DNA of 64,000 bases, taken from Neostapfia colusana. Lineage: Eukaryota; Streptophyta; Magnoliopsida; Poales; Poaceae. This document shows, in pieces, positions 47,053-57,032 of this stretch. The position numbers and the translations under genes were made by a program. Positions within the stretch are counted from its first letter, which is position 1. Each line of letters starts with the position of its first letter. A model generated the notes under the pieces. That model was given only the letters and a program-made list of their open reading frames with translations. It did not search any database and was not told where the DNA came from. Location of the stretch: positions 53,915,671 through 53,979,670 of the forward strand of contig JASWHV010000008.1 of the NCBI GenBank assembly GCA_030760725.1, given 5' to 3'.

Positions 47053-47293
47053 GTAAGTTCACCATGCTTACTTAGGTGTTCATTTAAATTACGCATTAAT
47101 TTATATGATCACCTCCCCACGCTCTAGATAGTGTACGCCCATTGTACACTCGGTTCCTCTTTCCTGATCTCATGCATAGTCGACATTTGCTATCCCGCCG
47201 AGTGCGGTCGCGCTTAGGGTACCTGCCGATGGCCCAGGGGCCTCTCGGACCTCCCCCAGTTAGGGTACTATGACACCATTCTGTCTCCTCCAG
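47053..47293 (+). other. Intron-like segment in element H
   Basis: CA|GTAAGTTC at 47051-47060 and TCTGTCTCCTCCAG at 47280-47293 would be a good donor and acceptor pair. The enclosed stretch includes an AT-rich part (47080-47120) unlike the GC-rich flanks. Splicing is inferred, not shown. Confidence 0.35.
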
Positions 47294-47559
47294 GAAAAGA
47301 CCTACGCCAGAGCGGGGGGTCCAGGAGCCTTGCTTTGCCCGGTCCTACACCCGAAGCATGTGCACTCTGCCTCCCCAGCGCTACGGTCTCAGTACTAGGG
47401 GGCCGGACGATTACACCCTGACTAGGGCTAGGGGCCGGACCTCCGGGACCGAGTGCACTGGATTGCCCGAGCACCGTATTCCGGCCCGGGACAGTAAGCC
47501 AAATAAGACTAGGAGATAGGGAAGGGAGGACCTCTGAGCAGAGCCGGTCATCACCCCCT
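47294..47559 (+). other. Element H interior between intron-like segment and arrays
   Basis: GC-rich, with no recognisable frame. It contains scattered GGACCTC and CCGGACC words that merge into the array that follows. Confidence 0.5.
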
Positions 47560-49290
47560 CCGCAGGAGTGAACTCTGAAGCCGGGCCTCAACCCTCCCAC
47601 TGGGGTGAGCTCCGATGACCTCCCGGACCTCCCTTCTTCTCAGAGGCAGAGCTCCGATGACCAACAGGCCTCACGCCCTCCGTGGGCCTGAGCTCCGATG
47701 CCGGCCCTCGACCTCTCCTCAGAGGACTGCTCCGAAGCCGGACCTCACCCTCTCCTCAGAGGCTGAGTTCCGATGACCTCCGGACCTCATGCCCTCCATG
47801 GGCCTTAGCTCTGATGCCGGCCCTCGCCCTCTCCTCAGAGGCGAGCTCTGAAGCCGGACCTCACCTTCTCCTCAGAGGCTAAGCTCCGATGACCTCCGGA
47901 CCTCACGCCCTCCGTGGGCCTGAGCTTCGATGCCGGACCTCACGCCGTCCGCTGGCCTGAGCTCCGATGACCTCCCGGACCTCCCCTCTTCTCACAGGCG
48001 GAGCTCCGATGACCTCCGGACCTCACGCCCTCCGTGGGCCTGAGCTCCGATGCCGGCCCTAGCCCTCTCCTCAGAGGCGAGCTACGAAGCCAGACCTCAC
48101 CCTCTCCTCAGAGGCTGAGTTCCGATGACCTCCGGACCTCACGCCCTATGTGGGCCTGAGCTCCGATGCCGGCCCTCGTCCTCTCCTCAGAGGCTAGCTT
48201 CGAAGCCGGACCTCACCCTCTCCTCAGAGGCTGAGCTCCGATGACCTCCAGACCTCACGCCCTTTGTGGGCCTGAGCTTCGATGCCAGACCTCATGCCGT
48301 CCGCTGGCCTGAGCTCCGATGACCTCCGGACCTCACACCCTCCGTGGGCTTGAGCTCCGATGCCGGCCCTCGCCCTGTCCTCAGAGGTGAGCTCCAAAGC
48401 AGGACCTCACCCTCTCCTCAGAGGCTGAGTTCCGATGACCTCCGGACCTCAGACCCTCCGTGGGCCTGAGCTCCGATGCCGGCCCTCGCCCTCTCCTCAG
48501 AGGCGAGCTCCGAAGCCGGACCTCACCCTCTCCTCAGAGGCTGAGCTCCGATGACCTCTGGACCTCACGCCCTCCGTGGGCCTGAGCTCCGATGCTGACC
48601 CTCGCCCTTTATTCAGAGGCGAGCTCCGAAGCCGGACCTCACCCTCTCCTCAGAGGCTGAGCTCCGATGACCTCTGGACCTCACGCCCTCCGTGGACCTG
48701 AGCTACAATGCCGGCCCTCGCCCTCTCCTCAGAGGCGACCTCCGAAGCAGGACCTCACCCTCTCCTCAGAGGCTGAGCTCCGATGACCTCCGGACCTATA
48801 CGCCCTCCGTGGGCCTGAGATCCGATGCCGGCCCTCGCCCTCTCTTTAGAGGCGAGCTCCGAAGCCGGACCTCACCCTCTCCTCAGAGGCTGAGCTCCGA
48901 TGACCTCAGGACCTCACGCCCTCTATGGACCTGAGCTCCGATGCCGGCCCTCGACCTCTCCTCAGAGGCGATCTCCGAAGCAGGACCTCACCCTCTCCTC
49001 AGAGGCTGAGCTCCGATGCCGGCCCTCGCCCAATCCTCAGAGGCGAGCCCCGAAACCGGACCTCACCCTCTCCTCAGAGGCTGAGCTCTGATGACGTCCG
49101 GAACTCACGCCCTCCATGGACCTGATCTCTGATGCCGGCCCTCGCCCTCCCCTCAGAGGCGAGCTCCGAAACCGGACCTCACCCTCTCCTTAGAGGCTGA
49201 GCTCTGATGACCTCCGGACCTCACGCCCTCCGTGGATTTGAGCTCCGATGCCAGCCCTCGCCCTCTCCTCAGAGGCGAGCTCCGAAGCCA
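47560..49290 (+). repeat. 116-bp tandem array in element H
   Basis: About 14-15 units. Consecutive GAGCTCCGATGACCTC words lie at 48543, 48659, 48775 and 48892, giving a 116-bp period. Each unit is itself three related modules of about 37-41 bp, all opening GAGCTCCGA. Two end in CCTCTCCTCAGAGGC (a 5-bp stem CCTCT/AGAGG), and the other contains GCCC-TCCGT-GGGC. The first part (47560-48000) is less regular. Long open frames here are by-products of the repeat. Confidence 0.9.
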
Positions 49291-51230
49291 GACTGTGCGC
49301 CCTACACTGGGCTAAGGTCCGATGTCAGACGACACCCCATTCACAGGGGCGATCTCCGAAGCCGGTCGCCACCCCCAGGGGTGAACACCAAAGCCGGATT
49401 GTGCGCCCTACACTGGGCTGAGGTCCGATGCCGGACGACACCCCTATCGCAGGGGCGATCTCCGAAGCCGGTCGCCACCCCCAGGGGTGAACACCGAAGC
49501 CGGATTGTGCGCCCTACACTGGGCTGAGGTCCGATGCCGGATGACACCCCTATCGCAGGGGCGATCTCCAAAGCCGGTCGCCACCCCTAGGGGTGAACAC
49601 CGAAGCCGGACTGTGCGCCCTACACATGGCTGAGGTCCGATGCCAGACGACACCCCTATCGCAGGGGCGATCTCCGAAGCAGGTCGCCACCCCCAGGGGT
49701 GAACACTGAAGCCGGACTGTGCGCCCTACACTGGGCTGAGGTCCGATGCCGGACGACACCCCTATCACAGGGGCGATCTCCGAAGCCAGTCGCAACCCCC
49801 AGGGGTGAACACCGAAGCCGGATTGTGTGCCTTACACTGGGCTGAGGTCCGATACCGAACGACACCCCTATCGCAGGGGCGATCTCCGAAGCCGGTCACC
49901 ACCCCCAGGGGTGAACACCAAAGCCGGACTGTGCGCCCTACACTGAGCTGAGGTCCGATGCTGGACGACAACCCTATCGCAGGGGCGATCTCCGAAGCCG
50001 GTCGCCACCCCCAGGGGTGAACACCGAAGCCGGACTGTGCGCCCTACACTGGGCTGAGGTCCGATGCCGAACGACACCCCTATCATAGGGGCGATCTCCA
50101 AAGCCGGTCGCCACCCCCAGGGTGAACACCGAAGCCGGATTGTGCGCCCTACACTGGTCTGAGGTCCGATATCGGACGTCACCCCTATCGCAGGGACGAT
50201 CTCCGAAGCCAGTTGCCACCCCTAGGGGTGAACACCGAAGCCGGATTGTGCGCCCTACACTGGGCTGAGGTCCGATGCCGGACGATACCCCTATCGCAGG
50301 GGCGATCTCCGAAGCCGGTCGCCACCCCCAGGGGTGAACACCGAAGCCGTACTGTGCGCCCTACACTGGGCTGAGGTCCGATGCCGGACGACACCCCTAT
50401 CGCAGGGGCGATCTCCGAAGCCGGTCGCCACCCTCAGGGGTGAACACCGAAGCCGGACTGTCCGCCCTACACTGGGCTGAGGTCCGATGCCGGACGACAC
50501 CCCTATCGCAGGGGCGATCTCCGAAGCCAGTCGCCAACCATAGGGGTGAACACCGAAGCCGGACTGTGCGCCCTACACTGGGCTGAGGTCTGATGCCGGA
50601 CGACACCCCTATCGCAGGGGTGAACACCGAAGCCGGACTGTTCGCCCTACAGTGGGCTGAGGTCCGATGCCAGACGACACCCCTATCGCAGGGGCGATCT
50701 CTGAAGCCTGTCGCCACCCCCAGGGGTGAACACCGAAGCCGGACTGTGCGCCCTACACTGGGCTGAGGTCCGATGCCGGATGACACCCCTATCGCAGGGG
50801 CGATCTGCGAAGCCGGTCACCACCCCCACGGGTGAACACCGAAGCCGGACTGTGCGCCCTACACTGGGCTGAGGTCCGATGTCGGACGACAGACCTATCG
50901 CAAGGGCGATCTCCGAAGCCGGTTGCCACCCCCAGGGGTGAACACCAAAGCCGGACTGTGCTCCCTACACTGGGCTGAGGTCCGATGCCGGACGACACCC
51001 CTATCGCAGGGGCGATCTCTGAAGCCGGTCGCCACCCCCAGGGGTGAACACTGAAGCCGGACCGTGCGCCCTACACTGGGCTGATGTCCGATGCCGGACG
51101 ACACCCCTATCACAGGGGCAATCTCCGAAGCCGGTCGCCACCCCCATGGGTGAACACCGAAGCCGGACTGTGTGCCCTACACTGGGCTGAGGTCCTATGC
51201 CGGACGACACCCCTATGGAGTGACCTCCGA
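49291..51230 (+). repeat. 106-bp tandem array in element H
   Basis: About 18 units with a strict 106-bp period (for example 50185, 50291, 50397 and 50789, 50895, 51001); one unit near 50600 is shortened. Every unit keeps three potential hairpins: CCCCT-ATCGC-AGGGG, CACCCC-CA-GGGGTG and GCCC-TACACT-GGGC. The period is not a multiple of three, so no continuous reading frame is maintained. Confidence 0.92.
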
Positions 51231-51680
51231 AGCCGGTCACCACCCCCTCCGCAGGGGTGAACACCGAAGTCGGACCTTGTGCCCTACACTGGGCTGAGCT
51301 CTGAAGACGCACATCACCCCCTCCACAGGGGTGAACTCTGATGTCGGACCTCCCCTCTTCTTAGAGGCTAAGCTTCGATGACCTTCCGGACCTCCCCTCG
51401 TCTCAGAGGCTGAGCTCCGATGACCTCCGGACCTCACGCCCTCCGTGGACCTGAGCTCCGATGCTGGCCCTCACCCTCTTCTCAGAGGCTGAGCTCCAAA
51501 GCCGGACCTCCCCCTTTTCACAACGGTTGAGCTCCGATGCCAGGCTTCACCCCCTCCTCAGAGGCTGAACTCCGAAGCCGTCAAGACCCTGCCAGCACAG
51601 GGAGTACTCAAGACAAGAAAGTGCGCGGTTAGAAGAAGGCCCCACCTCGGGCTCGTTACCTCCCCCCCCCCCCGAGATGA
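51231..51680 (+). repeat. Element H array tail and pre-LTR segment
   Basis: Mixed, degenerating copies of both array units up to about 51570, then a short unique stretch and a run of 13 C (51662-51674). Confidence 0.7.
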
Positions 51681-51693
51681 GCCCGGGGGCCAC
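51681..51693 (+). other. Element H polypurine-like tract
   Basis: GCCCGGGGGCCAC directly before the TG of LTR2. It is weakly purine-rich but in the right place. Confidence 0.5.
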
Positions 51694-52740
51694 TGTCGGT
51701 ACCCACGATACCGGGTACCCCCGTGCACAGGGTAAAACTACCTAAGGACATAGCTCCCTCTGCAGGGGCGAGCTTTGAAGGCGCCATGTGTCCAGCAAGG
51801 CCGGAGCTCCCCTCCCCTTGGAGGATAGCTCCGTGCCTGCCACGTAGCCCAGACGGCCGGACCTCGCCCCCTCCGCGGGGGTGAGCTCCGAAGGCTCCAC
51901 GTGTCCAGTGGGGCCGGAGCTCCCCTCTCCTCAGAGGTGAGCTCTGGGCCTGACACGTGGCCAGCAGAGCAGCGCTGCTCGCCCGGCGCGATAGGCAGCG
52001 GGAGTAAAGGCGCGCCATGCCTTAACCATACGAAGCATTCAAGACCCGCGCCTTCCCAAGACGAAGAGCCATGGCGCACGCCTGTCAGGAGGCGCTGCGA
52101 CCCGTCACAGTCAAGACAGGCGCACAGTGTCTGAAGCTGCAGACCATTAAAGGCAGCGACAAGACATGGACACGTACCCTGCCGCCCCTGCCATCACCAA
52201 CGGTTACACCTAGCCTGCGGCATAGGCAGGGTGGCAGGACGACCACCTCGAAGCCAGCGCCAAGACTATGTAGCTGGTAGGAAGTCACCCCGGGGCCACC
52301 TGTTGGGTCCCCGGGGCCCACCTTGTAAGCCACCCAAGCCTTGGACTATAAAAGGCTCGGGTAGGCAACGTTACAAGGGGTTCGCACGCTAGCGGTTTGG
52401 CCTTTTACACACTCTCACGCAGGGTTCGCTCCTCAGCCATACGCACCTGAGGGTTCGACTCTTTGCACACTTGCTCCCTAGGCATTCTAGCACTCAGGTC
52501 ATCCTGAAGGTCAGAACTCCGGTTCTGAGCACCAGGCAATACAACGAGCATCTCTGCTCACCGTGGACGTAGGGTTTTACGCTCCGGCGGCCTGAACCAC
52601 GTAAAAATCTCTGTGTCAAGCTTCTCCTTCCATCGTCCCTAACGCGTAAGCTCTCCGTGAGTGAATAGCCCCTCCGAAAAAGAACCTCCGCGGGCTGCCC
52701 AGAGCAGGCCCGGGGGAAGTGTCGACAACACACTTCAACA
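51694..52740 (+). repeat. Element H 3' LTR (1047 bp)
   Basis: Starts TGTCGGTACCCACG, ends CACTTCAACA. Relative to LTR1 it lacks two 56-bp modules and has an extra ~35 bp near 52017-52052. Otherwise it is very similar, with a TATAAAAGG at about 52349. Confidence 0.92.
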
Positions 52741-52745
52741 TACAC
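52741..52745. other. Target-site duplication of element H, right copy
   Basis: TACAC, matching 45404-45408. The uninterrupted host sequence is seen at 61081-61085 in the other G LTR. Confidence 0.92.
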
Positions 52746-53350
52746 CCTTGTTCATCATAAAACCCCATGAAATCCCATTAAAACATGCAACAACACGTAC
52801 AAACCAGTTTAATAAAACAGCACCATAGGTTTTGTATTCATATACACCATTGCATCTTGAGTAAAGTTTGTGCATGATGTTTGATTGCTGTAAATTTTGT
52901 ATGTGTGTGGTCGTGAGTAGAAGGACAAGCACAGGAAGCCATCTACGAAGAACTACATCACCAAGACTTCGAGACGCTTGAGCAACAAGAACCACGGGAG
53001 CAAGGCAAGTGCCCCTTTACCATATTGATCCTATGTTTTGAAACTGTTTGGTTTGCGAAAACGTGTATGCTTGAGTCAACTTGATGGGACACCCTTTTAT
53101 AGGAGTTTACTAGTTTTGTTAACCATCCTTTTCGTCGGGAAAGTTGATGAGTCGGGTATGATCATTTTTTCCTTTTTGCTTCGCTTAGTCTACGGGATAC
53201 GGGAAGCTGAATTAAAACATGGTTAGCTACTGCACTCATATGAATAATGATAATGAGAACTTGAAAATGATAATGAACATGGAATCAGGGAGATCTAGGC
53301 AAGCTTGGTTCGTGGATGTTGCTGAATGAGATGGTGGTTTACTTGCCGTA

Positions 53351-53796
53351 GATCTAAGGACCGGTTCATGCCAGCACATGCCAGGAAAACAGTGCCACCA
53401 CAAGGCTAAATATGGGTGCGGCTTAGCTGACTAATTAGGTGTGTTGCTAGATTGTTATGGACCGTGGATGGCGTGGGGAATGGGAGTCGAGAGAGGACTG
53501 CCCTGAGAACTGCATGGCACAAGAGGGGGCCCGTGGGTGGGAGAATGGTGGTTCGAGCCTGCTGGTGAAACCTCAGTGAGTCCATACATCTAGTAGCCCC
53601 TTTGTAAAGGCTACTTTGTGATCTCTTGGCCATACACCGACGGTTGCGTACTGGTATAATGGAGGTTCTGCAGTCGCCGACGGGTGACGAAATCACAAAC
53701 TTGTGGGTAAAGTGGTGCCACCTCTGCAGAGTGTAAAACTATCATGATAGCCGTGCTTCCGGTCACAAGCACCTGGCCAACTCACATGATTAGAGG
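53351..53796 (+). other. Conserved LTR-internal block (element G 5' LTR)
   Basis: Same ordered words as 6560-7030, from AAGGACCGGTTCATG to CATGATTAGAGG. Confidence 0.6.
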
Positions 53797-54149
53797 GAAA
53801 ACTTGGGATGGATGTTCTGTACGGTTATGGTATGGTCATTGGGATTGGTTTTGGAACTGTTTGAGTCATGACAATGAGTTTGGTTTCGGTTATATGAATA
53901 TGAGATGGTTATGAATATTTATGAGCATGAGATGAACTTGAGAAGAGTTAATGGCTGGTTGAGACATGATAAATGGTGAGTTATGATGAAGGAATGATGC
54001 TGATATAACATGGTTATGATGGGATTAAACTCACCTAGAAATAGTTGCTGTTTTTATCATGTTTGAGAAATAAAATTTGCTTGCTGCAATAAGCCTTTTT
54101 TATTCCCTACTTTGTTGTAAGCTACATGTCATACTTTTCCCGCACTTGC

Positions 54150-54168
54150 TGAGTACGACATGTACTCA
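54150..54168 (+). promoter_or_regulatory. Conserved LTR hairpin (element G 5' LTR)
   Basis: TGAGTAC, GACAT, GTACTCA, 334 bp before the LTR end. Confidence 0.6.
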
Positions 54169-54505
54169 CCCTTGCATTATCACATAAACATCAGCAACAG
54201 GAGAATAGTACATCGAGGACCATGTGGAGTACTAGGCGTCTGTACTACCGTCAACATGCCTGTGGAGTTGAATATGGAGCCGATGCTGTTTAGTTGTTTC
54301 CGCTATTGTTTAGAGACTTCTGCTGCAAGAATAAGATAGACAATCATGAGTGAGACAAATAGTTGATGTAATAAAGTACTTAAACCCTATTATTCGTGGT
54401 TATATTCTGAATTCAGTTTGTGGATTACATGTGTATGTTTGATGAACATCCTGGGCACACATATGCATTAACTTGGTTCTATTTTCGGAACCGGGTGTCA
54501 CAGAT

Positions 54506-54518
54506 TGGTATCAGAGCC
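54506..54518 (+). other. Element G primer-binding site (initiator Met tRNA)
   Basis: TGGTATCAGAGCC, three bases after the LTR end. Confidence 0.92.
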
Positions 54519-55201
54519 ACGTTGACTGTAGGACGCAAGCCTAGGTAGAAATGACACTCTAAACTACATACTCACACCCCTCTAAACTGTTATTTTCGAA
54601 AATTGCTTGCTGCTGCACTCTTCTTGTCAATTTAGCCACCGCAAAGTGCTATTTTCAGCCCCTCCTTTCCTTTTCTTATGGACAGCAACACTTTTGCTTT
54701 CTTGCTTCATAGATTTTGAAGTTTTGAAGTATTTTCTTCCTTCTCTAAAGTTTTTCATGTCTTATTTAGAAATGCCGGTGACTAGAAGCACCAGAGCCTT
54801 CTAACTCTACATGGACTGCTGACTCACCATGGCGTGCGCCGATATATGGACCACCCCCGTCACACGGCGAGAACAGCACCGGTTAACATGATTAAGTTTA
54901 TGATTCCCATTAATTAAAGCTGTAATAGGAACATTTAGATCGTAGTAGCTTGAACAAGAATGATATGCTAAACTTTTGTGATGATTGCTTGTGTTTGTGT
55001 GCTTGGTGTGAGTTGTGGGACGCTTTGGCGAATGTTCACATCCACACATAGTAGAGAGATGTGAGATGCTTTGGCACATGTTCACATCCTCATATAGGAT
55101 GATATTAATAAAAGAAGATATTTAGTTCATACACCTTGATGCATATAGTTGGGGGTATCAATCTAAACTTCTCTTTTCTATTCTACCCAACTCTCTCACA
55201 G
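54519..55201 (+). other. Element G leader
   Basis: Untranslated region before gag. It holds short open frames without family resemblance and two GATGTGAGATGCTTTGGC-type words shared with the D and F leaders. No gene seen. Confidence 0.7.
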
Positions 55202-57032
55202 ATGGTGAGGGAAAACGCCAGCCGTCAAAGGAGGAACGTTCGTGGCAACCATGAACCACAAGAGGATGGCAACGTTGAAGTTCCTGAAAATGTTAACCCT
55301 GGGGCTGATGCAAACAACCTTGAACGGTTGATGGGTATGCAGAACCAGCTCATGCAAACCATGATACAAACTTTGGGAAAGCTGCAAGCCAACAACAACA
55401 ACAATCCTAACCCCGTTCCTGCACACCCACCGCCACCACCGCCGGCTCACAACAGATTGGGAGAGTTCATGAGGACTCGACCGCCTACTTTTGCACAAGC
55501 TAATGATCCCATGGAGGTTGATGATTGGTTGAAATCCATGGAAAAGAAGCTTACTATTGTTCAGTGCGGTGATCGGGAGAAAGTTCTCTTCGCATCGCAC
55601 CAACTTATGGGAGCAGCCGCCTGACTGGTGGGATGCTCTTTGCAATGCTCATTTCAACCAGGAGACTATCACTTGGGTGGAATTCAAGGAGAGTTTCCTC
55701 TCTCATCACGTCCCTTCTCGAGTCATGATGCTCAAAAGGCAAGAGTTTGAAGGTCTCCGCCAAAGAAAGAAGAGCGTGAATGAGTACCTCAACAAGTTAA
55801 CGCAGCTGTCAAGGTATGCTCCCGAAGACGTCAACTCGGATCAAAGGAAACAATACATGTTCATGAGAGGATTGAACAATGAGATCCAAGTACAACTGCT
55901 CAACAATGATTATGCAAACTTCCAAAATCTCGTTGACAAAGCTATAGTGGTTGAGAGCAAGATCCGTGAGATCGAGCAAGAGGTCAAGAGGAAGATGCCA
56001 TACCAGCCACAAGGGAGCAATGTATGTCCCCGTTTCATGCCCCCAGCTGACCCACAGTATGGCTCGTCCGCTTCTACTTTCCGCCCTGCAAACCCACCTC
56101 GCCCTAATCAACCACCGCAGCAACGTCCTGTTATACAAGCACCTCCTATGCCTTTGCCTCATGCGCCCCGTCCCAACATGGGCGCCTATGCTCAAAACCA
56201 CCGTCGCCCCAACGTTCCTGCTGTTTTGGGCAACAAAGCATGCTTTTCATGCGGAGAGGCGGGACACTTTGCAAGTCAATGCCCGAAGAAAGGCCTTGGA
56301 CAGCCGACCAATGCACCAAGACAGAACCCACGGCCGAATGGAGGAGCTACGCAAGGTAACCGTGGGCAGCAGAACTACGCTCGTGGCAACGTGAATCATG
56401 TCTCCGCTGAGGAAGCGCAACAAGCCGAGGATGTCGTGATTCGTATGTTCCTTGCCAACTCCAACCCAGCCACTGTTTTATTTGATTCCGGAGCATCGCA
56501 TTCATTCATATCATCCAAGTATGTTGCCAAGTATAATATGCCCATATCACACATGAAACATACTATGTTTGTTAATTCTCCCGGTGGAGAGATGAGGTCT
56601 AATATAGTATGTCCCAAAGTAAAGCTTAAAATAAGGGGGGTAGAGTTTCTTGCCAACCTTATCGTCTTGGATTCCCAAGGGATTGATATAACACTTGGAA
56701 TGGATTGGTTAAGCAAGTACAACGGAGTAATTCAATGTGCTGAGAGGAGCGTGCAGTTGACAAATGAGCACGGTACTCGTATTGAGTTCGAGTCAGCCCA
56801 ACCGGCAACCGAGAAGGCAGCGTTGAACCACGTCGAAGAAGCAACATTGGAAAGCATTCCGGTGGTTCAAGAATTTTCAGATGTGTTCCCGGAAGAACTT
56901 CCAGGTATGCCACCTGACCGGGATATTCAATTTGCCATTGATTTAGTACCTGGAACTGCACCTATAGCAAAAAGGCCATATAGGATGCCCGCTAATGAAC
57001 TAGTGGAGCTTAAGAAGCAAATTCAGGAGTAG
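55202..57032 (+). pseudogene. Element G gag, protease and start of RT (frameshifted)
   Basis: Start ATG 55202 (MVRENASRQRRN), as in D. An extra C near 55619-55621, in the codons just before DWWDAL, shifts the frame. The new frame runs through the capsid region, zinc knuckle CFSCGEAGHFASQC (near 56245), intact protease motif LFDSGASHSF (near 56480) and GMDWLSKY. It ends at TAG 57030-57032 (Gln in D) at the beginning of reverse transcriptase. Confidence 0.9.

Larger units (their letters stand above)
45409..52740 (+). mobile_element. Element H: non-autonomous Tat-like LTR retrotransposon (7332 bp)
   Basis: Two LTRs (1126 and 1047 bp) with TG...CA ends and TACAC duplications. After LTR1 comes a primer-like site (TGGCGCGCCAGGTAGGG). 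Before LTR2 is a purine-rich GCCCGGGGGCCAC. The 5.2-kb interior has no protease, reverse transcriptase or integrase. It has a decayed gag N-terminal segment and two large tandem arrays. This is the layout of a large retrotransposon derivative that depends on another element's enzymes. The gag trace and termini suggest Tat-lineage partners. Confidence 0.85.
52746..54502 (+). repeat. Element G 5' LTR, second piece
   Basis: Matches 61086-62846. It contains the conserved block (53351-53796), hairpin (54150-54168) and AATAAA (54370-54375), and ends GGGTGTCACA. No gene. Confidence 0.9.

Noticed and set aside
47560..51230. Possible CRISPR-like repeat array
   Set aside because: Units are contiguous 116-bp and 106-bp tandem repeats with no unique spacers, inside a plant LTR element bounded by LTRs and a target duplication.
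49291..51230. Centromeric satellite
   Set aside because: Array of only about 18 units bounded inside a single retrotransposon with target duplications. A link to genomic satellites would need a genome-wide search.
49341..51437. Series of 66-129-codon open frames on the minus strand that look like a repeat protein family
   Set aside because: They follow the 106-bp period, which is not a multiple of three, so each frame shifts from unit to unit. They are by-products of a GC-rich repeat.
53038..53226. Small open frame in the G 5' LTR (also 54607-54804 in the leader)
   Set aside because: Short, not kept as an equally long frame in the 3' LTR copy, and without recognisable features.
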